Shown here one piece after another: positions 1 to 8,051 of a stretch of DNA of 11,218 nt. The stretch is from Euperipatoides rowelli (Eukaryota; Onychophora; Udeonychophora; Euonychophora; Peripatopsidae). Under the pieces are notes generated by a model. The model did not search any database, was not told the origin of the DNA, and saw nothing but the letters and a program-made list of their open reading frames with translations. Positions within the stretch are counted from its first letter, which is position 1. Each line of letters begins with the position of its first letter. Made by a program: the position numbers and the translations under genes. The stretch lies in assembly GCA_003024985.2 (NCBI GenBank), contig PXIH01S0000659.1. One strand, 5' to 3'.

Positions 1-70
1 AAACGTTTAGCCAATTAAACATTTTTTCCCATCTCTAACTCGGTACCGTACATTTTTTTCCGACTCCGAG

Positions 71-294
71 TCATAGCTCTGGTTTGGTTTGTTTTATGAT
101 TTGTGATTTTTCCACCCAACTATTGTCTTTTTCTGGAAAAATGAAAATACTGCCTCCATGGTCTTGTTTCCTAAGGAATGAAACTTCCAATTCACAATTA
201 CTCTGTGAAAGGACCTGTTCTACATATTTCATTTTCTATAAGTACAAAATCTCCAGGACATGGATTTTTTAAAGAATCAAACCCAGTGCTATGA
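71..294 (-). pseudogene. Terminal exon of a transposon-derived or host gene, C-terminal domain, frameshifted
   Basis: On the minus strand a TTTCAG acceptor (AG at 296-295) opens a reading frame from 293 that reads STGFDSLKNPCPGDFVLIE and would stop at 200-198. A one-base shift near 232 moves into a second frame that reads KYVEQVLSQ, then ELEVSFLRK, SIFIFPEKD and SWVEKSQI, and stops at TGA 73-71. The two frames together give one continuous small beta-rich domain, about 70 residues, of the GDFVLV-YVGQV-FLRK type. From memory, this pattern closes many uncharacterised invertebrate proteins of transposon origin; I cannot name the family. The composition (charged residues, Trp, Gly and Phe in alternating strands) is unlike random AT-rich translation. 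The plus-strand ORF at 84-272 is its antisense shadow. The break may be real decay or an assembly error, so a living host gene is not excluded. Function unknown. Confidence 0.45.
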
Positions 295-596
295 CTGAAA
301 TTATTTATATAAAAATGAATGTTCCTTAAACTTAGTACAAAAAATTAAAATTAAACAAAATTATTGTTCACTATGCCTATCAATCATCAAAATCAGCATT
401 CTTTATAATAGCCTAACAATAATTTTTAAAAATTTCACTAAAAAAAAGGCTAGCCTACTGCTAAATATGATTAAAAAAATATAGACTTTACATTCTATCC
501 ATTCAGTATTTTTAAGTTCAATGACTAATGTGTGTCAGGACTAGAGCCTTGTTTTAAAAAAAAAAATTTATATTTCTTGAAAATTTATCAGCTTAC

Positions 597-662
597 CAGT
601 TGGGAAGGGGTCCTGCCTTGAATGAACAGCAAGTCTGCTGATGTAAAATTTGAAACAGAGCT
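597..662 (-). other. Candidate upstream exon of the minus-strand gene at 294-71
   Basis: On the minus strand the sequence AACTG|GTAAGC at 597/596 is a strong splice-donor match. The 66 bases before it are open in all three frames. A GCTAG acceptor at 664-663 is weak because a run of A, not pyrimidines, lies upstream. If exon 662-597 is joined to the exon beginning at 294 (intron of 302 bases, GT...AG), the phase that fits the downstream domain also has no stop in this exon, reading TCCSFKAGPLPNC across the junction. Phase agreement and the donor are the only support. It could equally be chance or part of an untranslated leader. Confidence 0.2.
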
Positions 663-666
663 CTAG

Positions 667-1002
667 CAGACAATTTTTTTTTTTTGGCAGGAATTTTTTT
701 TTTTCGGTGGCAAAAAATGTTTAAATAGTACGGTAGCAAAAGGTTTCAGCAAAGAAAAAAAAAAGTACCGGTACATTTATTACCACAATTAATGTAAAAG
801 TAGGCCTAATAAATTTTAAATCCCCCATTGTTCAAAAATCAAATAGGCCTACCTGCATCACATTTGCTTTTTTTAAAACTTCTTAAAACAACATGAAACT
901 TCTGGAACATTGGATAACAGAATTTTTAGCTAAAATTTCCATCTGGATAACATAATTTTTATTCATATAATAAGTAAGAGTGATTCTGATACTGATGGCT
1001 AG
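667..1002. other. AT-rich non-coding stretch
   Basis: Long T and A homopolymers (for example 674-685, 695-704 and 756-763) and two TAGGCCTA words (near 802 and 845) are seen, but no reading frame with coding character. One TACCGGTAC word lies near 766. Confidence 0.6.
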
Positions 1003-1172
1003 TGATTCCGTTACCATAGTTATAGTCCTTTAATTATTATTTTTTAATTTTTCCATTTGTCTATATGTTTTGGATATGGAATTAGAATTGCTTACTAAAT
1101 TTGAAACAGTTACTGTATATTCAATTTTGAAGGATTAGGAAAACTTTTGTATTATTTTTGGTAACGGAATCA
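1003..1172. mobile_element. MITE-like element with perfect 14-bp terminal inverted repeats
   Basis: TGATTCCGTTACCA at 1003-1016 is matched exactly in inverted orientation by TGGTAACGGAATCA at 1159-1172. The enclosed 142 bases are AT-rich and non-coding. A perfect 14-bp inverted repeat containing GTTACC and CCG, at this spacing in such AT-rich DNA, is very unlikely by chance and fits a miniature inverted-repeat transposable element of 170 bp. I do not see a convincing target-site duplication (flanks GGCTAG and TTTTTG), so the true ends may lie slightly elsewhere or the flanks have decayed. Superfamily not assigned. Confidence 0.5.
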
Positions 1173-1608
1173 TTTTTGTCATAGACTGTTTTAATTTGTC
1201 TTAAATAACTCTTAAAATTCATAAACCAATTGCTATAGATACATAAGCTTGCTCCTTAAACTCTCTTTAAGTTGAAATCATAAAAAATATAATTCATTTA
1301 AAATTTATGAAATATTTTGTTAAATGAAAATTCCTTTGTTCATCACGGCTTTTCTCATTTGCTAAACAACTAAGTTTAACATGAAATATCACCAATATTA
1401 TCTCCAAAATACTAATAAATTTATAAAAAAAAGCAAAATATAGTTCTTTAGCTATAAAATGAACCCAAAATTAAATCTCTAAAGCAATTTTTAATTTTTG
1501 AGTACCATGACCAGGTTTTCACGGAATTGCCCCACTGCTAAGACAAATAAACGCTTTTATTATATATCATTAAATTACGGTATTCAAAATCTAAGACCTC
1601 TGAATGTA
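1173..1608. other. AT-rich non-coding stretch with a possible transposon end
   Basis: There is no coding frame. The only non-AT block is 1509-1537, which reads inward on the minus strand as CAGTGGGGCAATTCCGTG. It resembles a DNA-transposon terminus and shares ATTCCGT with the ends of the element at 1003-1172. Confidence 0.4.
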
Positions 1609-1694
1609 GCATACTCCGATTTAATTAAATAATGCTGAGTAATTTAATATCAGACTTTTCTGGATTCAGAAAATTTCTATTACTCGGAGTGTGC
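1609..1694. repeat. Imperfect inverted repeat, 11-bp arms
   Basis: GCATACTCCGA at 1609-1619 faces TCGGAGTGTGC at 1684-1694, with one mismatch and 64 bases between. The arms are GC-richer than their surroundings. This could be a small foldback element or a degraded MITE. No duplication of flanking bases is evident. Confidence 0.35.
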
Positions 1695-1931
1695 TCCTAG
1701 AAAATTAACATACACCCAAATATCTTTCAAGCTTGGAGAAAAGAATGCTGGAGGCTTCAAATGTGTCTGAAACACTAAGTGACTATTGAAAACAATACTA
1801 TTTAAAAAGGGAGGAGCTATAAAATGGATTTTGATTAATATTATTCTAAATAACTATTTTTTTGAACAAGTGGAGTCATTTTTTTAATCATAATTATCTT
1901 TCAAATAAATGATTTTTTTTTTAATGTTTAA
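1695..1931. other. AT-rich non-coding stretch
   Basis: It contains T runs (1858-1863, 1913-1922) and the GC-raised word GGGAGGAGC near 1809. No feature is recognised. Confidence 0.5.
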
Positions 1932-2259
1932 ATGTATTGTGTGTCATCTTTTAAAAGACGTAACCTAAGACTTGATGATGTACACTACAGCAGATTTTGG
2001 AGAGATTGCAATATGCCAACGCCCACCTGAACTTTTATCGGCTTTTGAGTTTTTTTTTTTTTTGGTTGACTGGACATTTTGTTGCCTTCTTGTCAGATTT
2101 GATGCTTTTTTTTTTAGTTGAAATTCATTACCGCCCATCAAAACTCATAAAATGCAACAGACCATGTTTATGTTAAAGAAGCCTGATGAAGCCTACAGTA
2201 TAAATCCACTGTCCACACTCTCACTCCTAAGCAATTTACTTTTATTTACCGGTAATTAG
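1932..2259. other. GC-raised patch with short unrecognised ORFs, possible gene relic
   Basis: A plus-strand ORF at 1932-2030 (32 residues) contains RRNLRLDDVHYSRFWRDCN. A second plus-strand ORF from 2152 (ATG) to 2259 (35 residues) contains MLKKPDEAYSINPLST and is open upstream to about 2125. Both have a residue mix more like protein than like AT-rich noise. On the minus strand the first patch is also open (reading GRWHIAISPKSAVVYIIKS) and sits between a TTCAG and a TTAG|GTTACG, so the strand cannot be settled. T runs with AG ends (2049-2062; 2107-2116) separate the two blocks. I recognise neither product. Treat this as a place to search and not as a gene call. Confidence 0.2.
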
Positions 2260-2288
2260 ATCAGATAATTTCAAACAGGTCATTATTG

Positions 2289-2309
2289 TAATAATAATAA
2301 TAATAATAA
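2289..2309 (+). repeat. (TAA)7 microsatellite
   Basis: Seven uninterrupted TAA units. Such trinucleotide tails often mark the 3' end of CR1-like LINEs, but no LINE sequence is seen next to it. Confidence 0.9.
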
Positions 2310-2886
2310 AATAACCTTTACTGGTATAATTAACAATACAACCGTACATGTAAAAATACATACATCAATATATAAATAGGCCCTAGTTAAAATTTAAAAA
2401 AAAAATCTAAATTCATACAAACATAATATTTTAAACAATCCAACCATATATACTGGTACCGGTATATATTTTGTTAATTCTACAAAACAGAAACGATTTT
2501 TAAAACGGCAAAATTTTCAATCATTTCCAAACCAATTTAGTGATCAATAAATGAAAAACAATGCAGTTCTAAAATGTCAATATTGCACAATGTAATTTGG
2601 AGAAGTGGGACTCTTATTGAAATTAAAACTGAAACAATTTTGTATGTAGTCATATAACCAATTATAACTAATGAGTCAAGCAAAACCCAGGGATTTAAAA
2701 TAAAGTGGAACAGATTGAATTTTAATTAGAAACTTACTCAAGTTATTTGTTAAATCAGATAAACTGAAGTAATTAGTGGGGTAAATCATAAAGTTCATCC
2801 TACTTTATTATTTTATTTTATTTCCATCTCTCTTGTGATTCATATTTTTAATAATGAAAGAAAATACCATCAACGTGAAATTTATT
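2310..2886. other. AT-rich non-coding stretch
   Basis: No coding frame is seen. It contains the palindromic word TACCGGTA in the block GGTACCGGTATATA (2455-2468) and A and T runs. Nothing else is recognised. Confidence 0.6.
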
Positions 2887-2973
2887 ATTGTAGCTACCAG
2901 ATATCTAAAATAATTTGATTTTATCATTTTAATAGCTTATTAACTAAGAACTTAGATATCTGGTACATACAAT
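2887..2973. repeat. Foldback sequence with 22-nt arms
   Basis: The left arm 2887-2908 pairs with the right arm 2952-2973 at 20 of 22 positions. The inner 14 (TACCAGATATCTAA) are perfect. The spacer is 43 bases and entirely AT-rich. The whole 87-bp unit could be a very small MITE or a transcribed hairpin. No target duplication is visible. Confidence 0.6.
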
Positions 2974-3060
2974 TAAAATAAGTCGAGACAGAAAAATATC
3001 ATACACAATCATTTTATTTAGTTTTAATTCTGTCTTGTTAAATGTATTTAAGTCCCGTAC

Positions 3061-3086
3061 CCCATACTTTAAAAAAAAAGTATGGG
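3061..3086. repeat. Perfect 10-bp hairpin
   Basis: CCCATACTTT at 3061-3070 pairs with AAAGTATGGG at 3077-3086 across a six-A loop. The word AAAAAGTATGG occurs again near 3157, after a second self-complementary block ACTTTTTAAAAAGT, so a short decayed repeat is likely here. Confidence 0.6.
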
Positions 3087-3776
3087 AATAAATTAGAGAA
3101 CAACTCTAATGCCCAACTTGATCAAAAAAAAGTGTTTTACCTCACCCACACTTTTTAAAAAGTATGGAGAACTATTCATTTAGTGAGAATGAGTTTGACA
3201 GTAATGGTGTTTAAATTGATCAGTCAATCTATAATCTATATTAAGGACAGGAAGGGGGGAGGGGGGTAAATTTCTCAATTTTGTGGTGCTGAATTGGTAA
3301 GGAACTGTTTAAAAAAAAAAAATAGATCCAAACATGAAAGCCCACATGAATATTTACCAAATCTTAACTTCTATACTTCAAAAGGTTAATACAGATCAAT
3401 AATAATTTGACTGTGACTTCTGCATAATCTGTTGTCTCTTATCCAAGGATTACATAATTTAGGTTTTTATTTTTTTATTTTTTGCTTTCATTCCAATGAA
3501 ATATCACTATCAGCTAAATGTAGATTATAAGATTGAATTTATTGTACATTTTCAATTAGTTAACAAAGATCCACATAAGCCGATGTGAAAAAAATACTAT
3601 ATAAATAAAAAAAAAATTTGATAAATTTAAATCAATTTTATAAACTTTAATTTTTTTTAAATGAACCAAAAGTTAAATTATTATTTTAAATCAATCAACT
3701 ATAAATACAGTAATTAAAATATCATAAAAAAGACATGCCATGCTCAATTTTCCTTATTAACACAATGGTTCTAAAC
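3087..3776. other. AT-rich non-coding stretch
   Basis: The only distinctive sequence is a purine tract GGGGGGAGGGGGG near 3254-3266, a possible G-rich structure. No coding frame, RNA gene or element end is seen. Confidence 0.6.
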
Positions 3777-3840
3777 CAGTGTTTCCTGGAATTAGGGTCC
3801 CCACAATTGGTTGGTTGGGGTGGTAGTTCCTGGGCCCAAA
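3777..3840 (+). mobile_element. Solitary hAT-like transposon terminus
   Basis: CAGTGTTTCC at 3777, followed by AGGGTCCCC (3793-3801) and a GC-rich subterminal block, matches the general layout of hAT/Charlie-type ends (CAGTGNTTCTCAA...GGGGTCC). The same kind of end is seen in complete form at 8052. I found no facing end and no copy of the upstream 8-mer TTCTAAAC at a CACTG further on, so it is a broken end or a chance resemblance. Confidence 0.35.
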
Positions 3841-4610
3841 AGAAAGCAAAATAAATTATCATCAAGATAAAAAATCTAAATTAGCATGTTTGTTTTTTTC
3901 TTTTAAAAAGAAAATACAATTTAACAAACTTAGTTCAATTAAACGACCAAAGCCTATATACCGGTATATATATTTACAGTATATTAATTTTAACTAACTA
4001 TGAATTTAGCCCATACAACAAAAAATATACATTTTGTTTGTTGGTTATTTGTGAAGACAATATGTTCAAATATGAGCTATAGCAGCAAAGTTATGAAATT
4101 TTTAAAGAAATTGTATGTTTTAAAATTAAATTATCTGAATGTTAGTAATTTTTTATTTTTTTGTTACTTTTGTATCCATGAATATTGAAATGGAGGGGGT
4201 GGGGGCTATGGTATAAGAATAATTTCAAGCTGGAAATCTTTTTTTTTTTTCATCAGATATAAGATATGAAACATTTTTACATTCCATAAGAATATTTTTT
4301 TAAATTATATTCATTAATATTAAAGTTAATAAAATTATTTTTATATAGTCTAGTGGAGATAAATTTTGGGAATTGCAGAAGGGAAAGGGAGTATAATATA
4401 GCCTAAGCATTACTTTTCAACCTAAAAAACCTTTTTTTTTTTTCCATGGAATTGAAGTCAGTTTTAGTATTTTTACTGGTCATGGTATATACCGTAACAT
4501 GTTTTAAAATATTATTTACAATAGTTATTCTAAAAATATCTAAAATTATGATGAAAAAACATTTTTAACATTCAGGTTTATAAATAATACCCATCATATT
4601 AAGTAATTTA
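3841..4610. other. AT-rich non-coding stretch
   Basis: A palindrome ATATACCGGTATAT lies near 3957-3970. The ORF at 4000-4188 is AT-driven and has no domain character. A G-rich word GGAGGGGGTGGGGG lies at 4193-4206. No gene is supported. Confidence 0.55.
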
Positions 4611-4874
4611 TTGAGACAAGGAATTATCTACTCTGATCTCTGGTGCAAATGGGTAGGCCTACATGAATTTTTCCATCAGTTGTCCAATTTATCACTGGGT
4701 AATCATTTGCTCCAAAAAGTTAGCTTGGCTAAAATAGTTGGTGTCACTGTTCAAGACAACTTGAAATGGAACATTCAAATTGATAAAATTATTGATAACA
4801 CTAACAAAAAAAATATTCATGTTATACCGTTTAAAAATATGGATATGGATGGGTTTTATTTACACTCAATATGA
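4611..4874 (+). pseudogene. Reverse transcriptase C-terminal fragment, part 1
   Basis: The frame contains LLQKVSLAKIVGVTVQDNL, then KWNIQIDKI. This matches the LINE motif V-AK-LGV-iqd-LkWn-Hid-i that lies just after the RT catalytic core. The following residues, where a run like kr-yfLrrLk would be expected, are degraded, and the frame stops at 4872-4874. The first 20 or so residues from the nominal ATG are not recognisably RT, so that start has no meaning. The YADD box is not present. Confidence 0.75.
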
Positions 4875-4930
4875 AGACAAAAATATACCGTAATCAAATT
4901 TAAAGCCTTGGCCCACAACGGATATAGGGA

Positions 4931-5319
4931 ATGGATACTTCTTCATTGATGAGAGTATTTACTACATACCTAAGACCATGTTTGACGTATGCTTGCCCAG
5001 CGGAGTCTAATTCAATTACAAAGTCCCAAATTAAAGCAGTTGAATCTGTTCAGAGGAGAGCCATTAGGTTAATTTTGAAGGATTATGTGACTTCCTACAA
5101 AGATCTTTTAAGTTCTGTTGGTCTTCTGTCACTTGAAGACAGAAGAAATAAATTATTTTTAAAAAAAATTCTCTTAACTTTCTAAAAAGTTACCCTGAAT
5201 TTATGCCAGTCACTAGACATGTCCTTACTGATAGAAACACAAGGTCATCATCTTTATTGTATGTTCCCAGGTTTCATACAAAAATATACAGTATAATTCC
5301 TCCCCAGTACCTAAAATGA
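4931..5319 (+). pseudogene. Reverse transcriptase C-terminal fragment, part 2
   Basis: The frame reads VFTTYLRPCLTYACPAE, then IKAVESVQRRAIRLIL, then LLSLEDRRNKLFLKK. This is the well-known LINE C-terminal pattern Y-tyiRP-LeYa-pvW ... le-vQrRa-r-i ... L-sLe-RR. The Trp expected after YACP is lost. The frame closes at 5183-5185, but after the A run 5161-5168 the next frame continues as YPEFMPVTRHVLTDRNTRSS and PRFHTKIYSIIPPQYLK, ending at TGA 5317-5319. That matches the usual tail of these proteins (T-R-ssrn ... y-nSf-P). The slip lies in or near a T5A8 run, so an indel in a homopolymer is the likely cause. A TAG at 4925-4927 shows that the ATG at 4931 is not a real start. Confidence 0.85.
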
Positions 5320-5550
5320 TTGATGTATATAACTCTTTTCTTTAAATTCTATTATTTATGTGTATCATCTGCAAGTTATCTTCAAATTTAGTCTATTGTA
5401 AATGTCCATATATATCCTTTGGGGCTAATGGTCTCTAATTCATTTATGTAATATAATTTATTAAGTTAGTGTATATTTTGTTAAAATTGAAATAAACGAT
5501 AAATAATAATTTTATTACTGGAAAAAAAATTAAATCGGGTTTAAGCTGAC

Positions 5551-5745
5551 ACTAGCAAAATAGTCAAATGCTAGACGAACAAAGGTTTTGCTCATAAGAG
5601 CCAGTCATAATTAGCCAAAATGCTACTTATATTTTTCAAATTTTGTACTACCTCACTGTGGTATTGATAATTTCAGTATTAAGATTGACTAGCAAAATTT
5701 TATTTTTGATAAATTTGTCAATTAGCCAAATTGCTAATTTTGCTA
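5551..5745 (+). repeat. Cluster of degenerate TAGC-containing repeats
   Basis: ACTAGCAAAAT occurs at 5551-5561 and 5688-5698. A longer word (GTCA...ATTAGCCAAAWTGCTA) occurs at 5604-5625 and 5718-5735. The order short word then long word is repeated. TTAGCCAAATTGCTAA (5722-5737) is itself nearly palindromic, and ATTTTGCTA follows. This looks like two decayed copies of a unit of unequal length, about 137 bases apart at the first word and 114 at the second. Confidence 0.5.
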
Positions 5746-6500
5746 TTCATCCACTTTAAGTACTGTAGGATAGGCTAAGCCTAATTTTTTAAATAAAAAT
5801 TTAACCAAACTATGTATTTAGACCTAAATATTGAAATTTGCCGTTATAGGCTATTACACGTCATTAATAAAACCAAGAATTTTTAAGTCTTTCGAAAAAT
5901 AAAGACTAATTTTCAAATTCAATTTTCATCTGTACGATTGAAAAAGATTGAAACATTTGTTAATTAAAAACTTTTTTATTTAAAAAAAAAAAAAGATGCT
6001 TTATATAATTAAATGTACAGTTCTTTTTTTTTAGGTAAAACGCTGCCCTGGTAAATAACTGGAAACTTGGTTACTCCCTCGACCCACCAAAAAATAAAAA
6101 TAAACTAAAAACAAGTTGCTCTTTTTTAGGTATGATGCACTCGTTTGTGTAACAATGCACTAATGCATGCATGACTCGTGAGCTTGAGATGTCATAGGTT
6201 ATAAAAATAATTAAATAACCTAATAAATTTATAGAATTTGTTACAATAATTTTATACATTAAATCAATTCACTAACAATTAAGTCAATAGAATATGACTT
6301 TATGAGAAAGGTGGACTTCAAAGTAATTGTAAGAAATTTTGCTCATCGTATGTTGAGGAACCGTGTGTTTGAATAAGAAATAAGACAATAATTTAAGTTC
6401 CATTGTTAACTTGTGCTTTTTTTTAAAACTTTACTTAAATTAGCTGACTATGTTATTATTCAGAATTAGAATCATCTTACAATTAAGATAATTAGGCTAC
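5746..6500. other. AT-rich non-coding stretch
   Basis: A GC-raised segment at 6045-6085 and the alternating word ATGCATGCAT (6163-6172, repeated at 7259-7268) are the only landmarks. The minus-strand ORF at 6071-6259 has no recognisable domain. No gene is supported. Confidence 0.55.
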
Positions 6501-7098
6501 TGTTTAAACATTAGTGTTTAAACTTTTACAGCTTTGTTGTTTAGCTGTCATGTCTGTAACTGTAGGTGTATCATGCTTATCCACTGTCCATAAGTGGTTT
6601 AATAAATATTTTTTCCTTTGGTGTAATAAAATAGGCTCTGGGTGTGTAGACAAGTTTAGTGAACAACTAAATAAAAAAAAAAAATAACCACACCTGAAAA
6701 AAAAAGGAATAGGCCCTATGCTACAACATAAATAAATGGTTAATAATAATAAAGTATTAGTCTTAAAAGAACCAGAATTTGTTAAAACTGCCTGATTTCG
6801 TTTATTAACCTCTAAAATGTTAAAATTATATTAATACCAGAAATAATTTATTAATAAAAAACAACTAAATTATTTTATTAAAAATCATTTTAGCAGAAGG
6901 TATTAGAATTATGTAACCATGAAGTGGTATTTTAACATTAATTTCAAATCATATGTTAATACTAAGCTATATTGAGGTTATTAACCTTAAAAATATTTTA
7001 TTTTAAAATAAATTCCTAGAAATACTAGAATTTTAAGACTACTTTAAAAGAAGAACTGATATTTTTACATTATTTGAACATTGCTACTTTGATTCGTT
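6501..7098. other. AT-rich stretch, weak 3'-end-like segment
   Basis: Two GTTTAAAC words (6502-6509, 6516-6523) precede a TTTTACAG acceptor-like site (near 6531) and a GC-raised segment. AATAAA words follow at about 6600 and 6626. This could be the end of an untranslated exon. There is no coding frame, so I do not call a gene. Confidence 0.3.
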
Positions 7099-7170
7099 CA
7101 TGTAAGGTTTAAATGTATTGTCTTTACATGTTTACTTTCATAATAAGCCTTTGCTATTAATTAGCAAAGG
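7099..7170. repeat. Two adjacent short hairpins
   Basis: CATGTAA (7099-7105) pairs with TTACATG (7124-7130). CCTTTGCT (7148-7155) pairs perfectly with AGCAAAGG (7163-7170) over a seven-base loop. They lie just upstream of the GC-raised block at 7303. Confidence 0.5.
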
Positions 7171-7403
7171 TCATATTAACATAATCTGAACAATTATGAG
7201 TGTAACCAATGTGCTAAAGCAATTGACTTATCTCACAAGTGCAAATTGGAGATAAATTATGCATGCATTTTTAATTAACAAAAATTTACTTTTATTATTT
7301 GATGGTGTACAAACATGTCTCATAGTTCTTTCTTCTCTTGAGAATGACTTTGTCATTTCAGCGAGTCTGAACTCACCTCTTTATGTATCCCTGTATTTTG
7401 TGG

Positions 7404-7427
7404 TTGGACTGACTGGGGTCAGTCCAA
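7404..7427. repeat. Perfect 10-bp hairpin with tetraloop
   Basis: TTGGACTGAC at 7404-7413 pairs exactly with GTCAGTCCAA at 7418-7427 around the loop TGGG. It is the most stable short hairpin outside the hAT element, and half its stem pairs are G-C. It lies inside the candidate exon or LTR at 7303-7550. If transcribed it would form an RNA stem-loop; its role is unknown. Confidence 0.8.
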
Positions 7428-7529
7428 CGAGGAGTTTTAGCTTTTTTTTAATTTTGGCATGTCAGCAATTGCTGATGTATATATATTGTGTACCAGCTGG
7501 GACATTTGTAAATATTAGAGTTCATATTC

Positions 7530-7535
7530 AATAAA
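7530..7535 (+). promoter_or_regulatory. Polyadenylation signal AATAAA
   Basis: The canonical hexamer is followed by TCATTTGAAC and a T-rich downstream element near 7551-7561, at the spacing expected for cleavage 10-25 bases further on. AATAAA is frequent by chance in AT-rich DNA; its position at the edge of a GC-raised block raises its value. Confidence 0.35.
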
Positions 7536-7561
7536 AAAGTCATTTGAACTTTACTGTTTTT

Positions 7562-8043
7562 AAACTGCAGTTATTTTTTTTTTTTTTTACATATATCACC
7601 TTCCTTCATCTAGTACCACCAGCTCGTTTTAATAATTTCATTATACTATATATCTAAATATAGCCTATTCCCATTGTAAGGGAACTATTAGCTAATAGAA
7701 AAGTAACCCAAAAAGTTCACCTCACATCTAACATAATAGAGGGAGATATGGATCAGAGAAGCCAATATACTGAGGCCTACATAAAACCATAATGTTATAA
7801 CAACAAATAAATTAAATTGAATTGTAATTAAAAATAGTAAAAAAATAATAAATAATTACAATAAATAAGAATGTAGGCAATATAATTATAAAATTATTTA
7901 ATTTGTGAAATATAATTATATATTTAGGCTATATACTGTATGTAGGCCTATTTACTAAATAATTAGTTTATTGTAAAAAGAAATCAATCCCTGTATGTAC
8001 TGTAGCCGATATTGTTTTGTAAATACAAGCATAGCTATAAACC
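7562..8043. other. AT-rich non-coding stretch left of the hAT element
   Basis: It starts with an 18-T run (near 7571-7588) and contains several TAGGCCTA and TAGGCTA words (7660, 7763, 7926, 7943). No gene is seen. The minus-strand ORF at 7955-8182 runs through the transposon end and is not a gene. Confidence 0.6.
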
Positions 8044-8051
8044 CTCTAAAG
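8044..8051. repeat. Target-site duplication, left copy
   Basis: CTCTAAAG directly precedes CAGCG at the left end of the hAT element and is identical to 9777-9784. An 8-bp duplication is diagnostic of hAT transposition. Confidence 0.9.

Larger units (their letters stand above)
4611..5512 (+). mobile_element. 5'-truncated, inactive non-LTR retrotransposon (CR1/Jockey group)
   Basis: The protein remnants at 4611-4874 and 4931-5319 correspond to the C-terminal end of LINE reverse transcriptases. They are followed by about 190 bases of 3' UTR that end in AATAAACGATAAATAATAA (near 5491-5509), a microsatellite-like tail typical of CR1/L2/Jockey-group LINEs. The catalytic YADD region and everything upstream are missing, and three reading-frame breaks are present, so the copy is dead. 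The 5' boundary is uncertain: similarity becomes clear only from about 4690. No flanking duplication could be fixed. Confidence 0.8.
7303..7550 (+). other. Possible terminal exon with poly(A) signal, or solo LTR
   Basis: This block is visibly less AT-rich than its surroundings. A pyrimidine-rich tract followed by TTTGTCATTTCAG (AG at 7360-7361) makes a good splice acceptor. The next 76 bases are open in one phase (ESELTSLCIPVFCG, then WTDWGQSNEEF) to TAG at 7438-7440. About 90 bases on, AATAAA at 7530-7535 is followed by a T/GT-rich stretch. That is the layout of a last exon and its 3' UTR. The alternative is a solo LTR: the end CAATAAA...TTTGAACTTTACT resembles LTR R-U5 ends, but no clear TG...CA ends or target duplication was found. 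The longer ORF at 7259-7534 in another frame has no domain character. Confidence 0.35.

Noticed and set aside
84-272. Plus-strand ORF of 62 residues
   Set aside because: It is the antisense shadow of the minus-strand exon 294-71, which has a far more protein-like translation.
3246-3266. G-rich tract as a quadruplex
   Set aside because: Only two long G runs lie close together, which falls short of the usual four-run motif.
4000-4188. Plus-strand ORF of 62 residues
   Set aside because: Its composition follows local AT richness and it has no domain, splice context or similarity I can recognise.
6071-6259. Minus-strand ORF of 62 residues
   Set aside because: No recognisable motif; it starts and ends in AT-rich noise.
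6481-6640. Possible terminal untranslated exon with AATAAA words
   Set aside because: The acceptor and AATAAA hexamers are expected by chance in AT-rich DNA, and there is no coding frame to support them.
7259-7534. Plus-strand ORF of 91 residues
   Set aside because: Its length is notable, but it is a hydrophobic run without family features, and the neighbouring frame fits splice and stop signals better.
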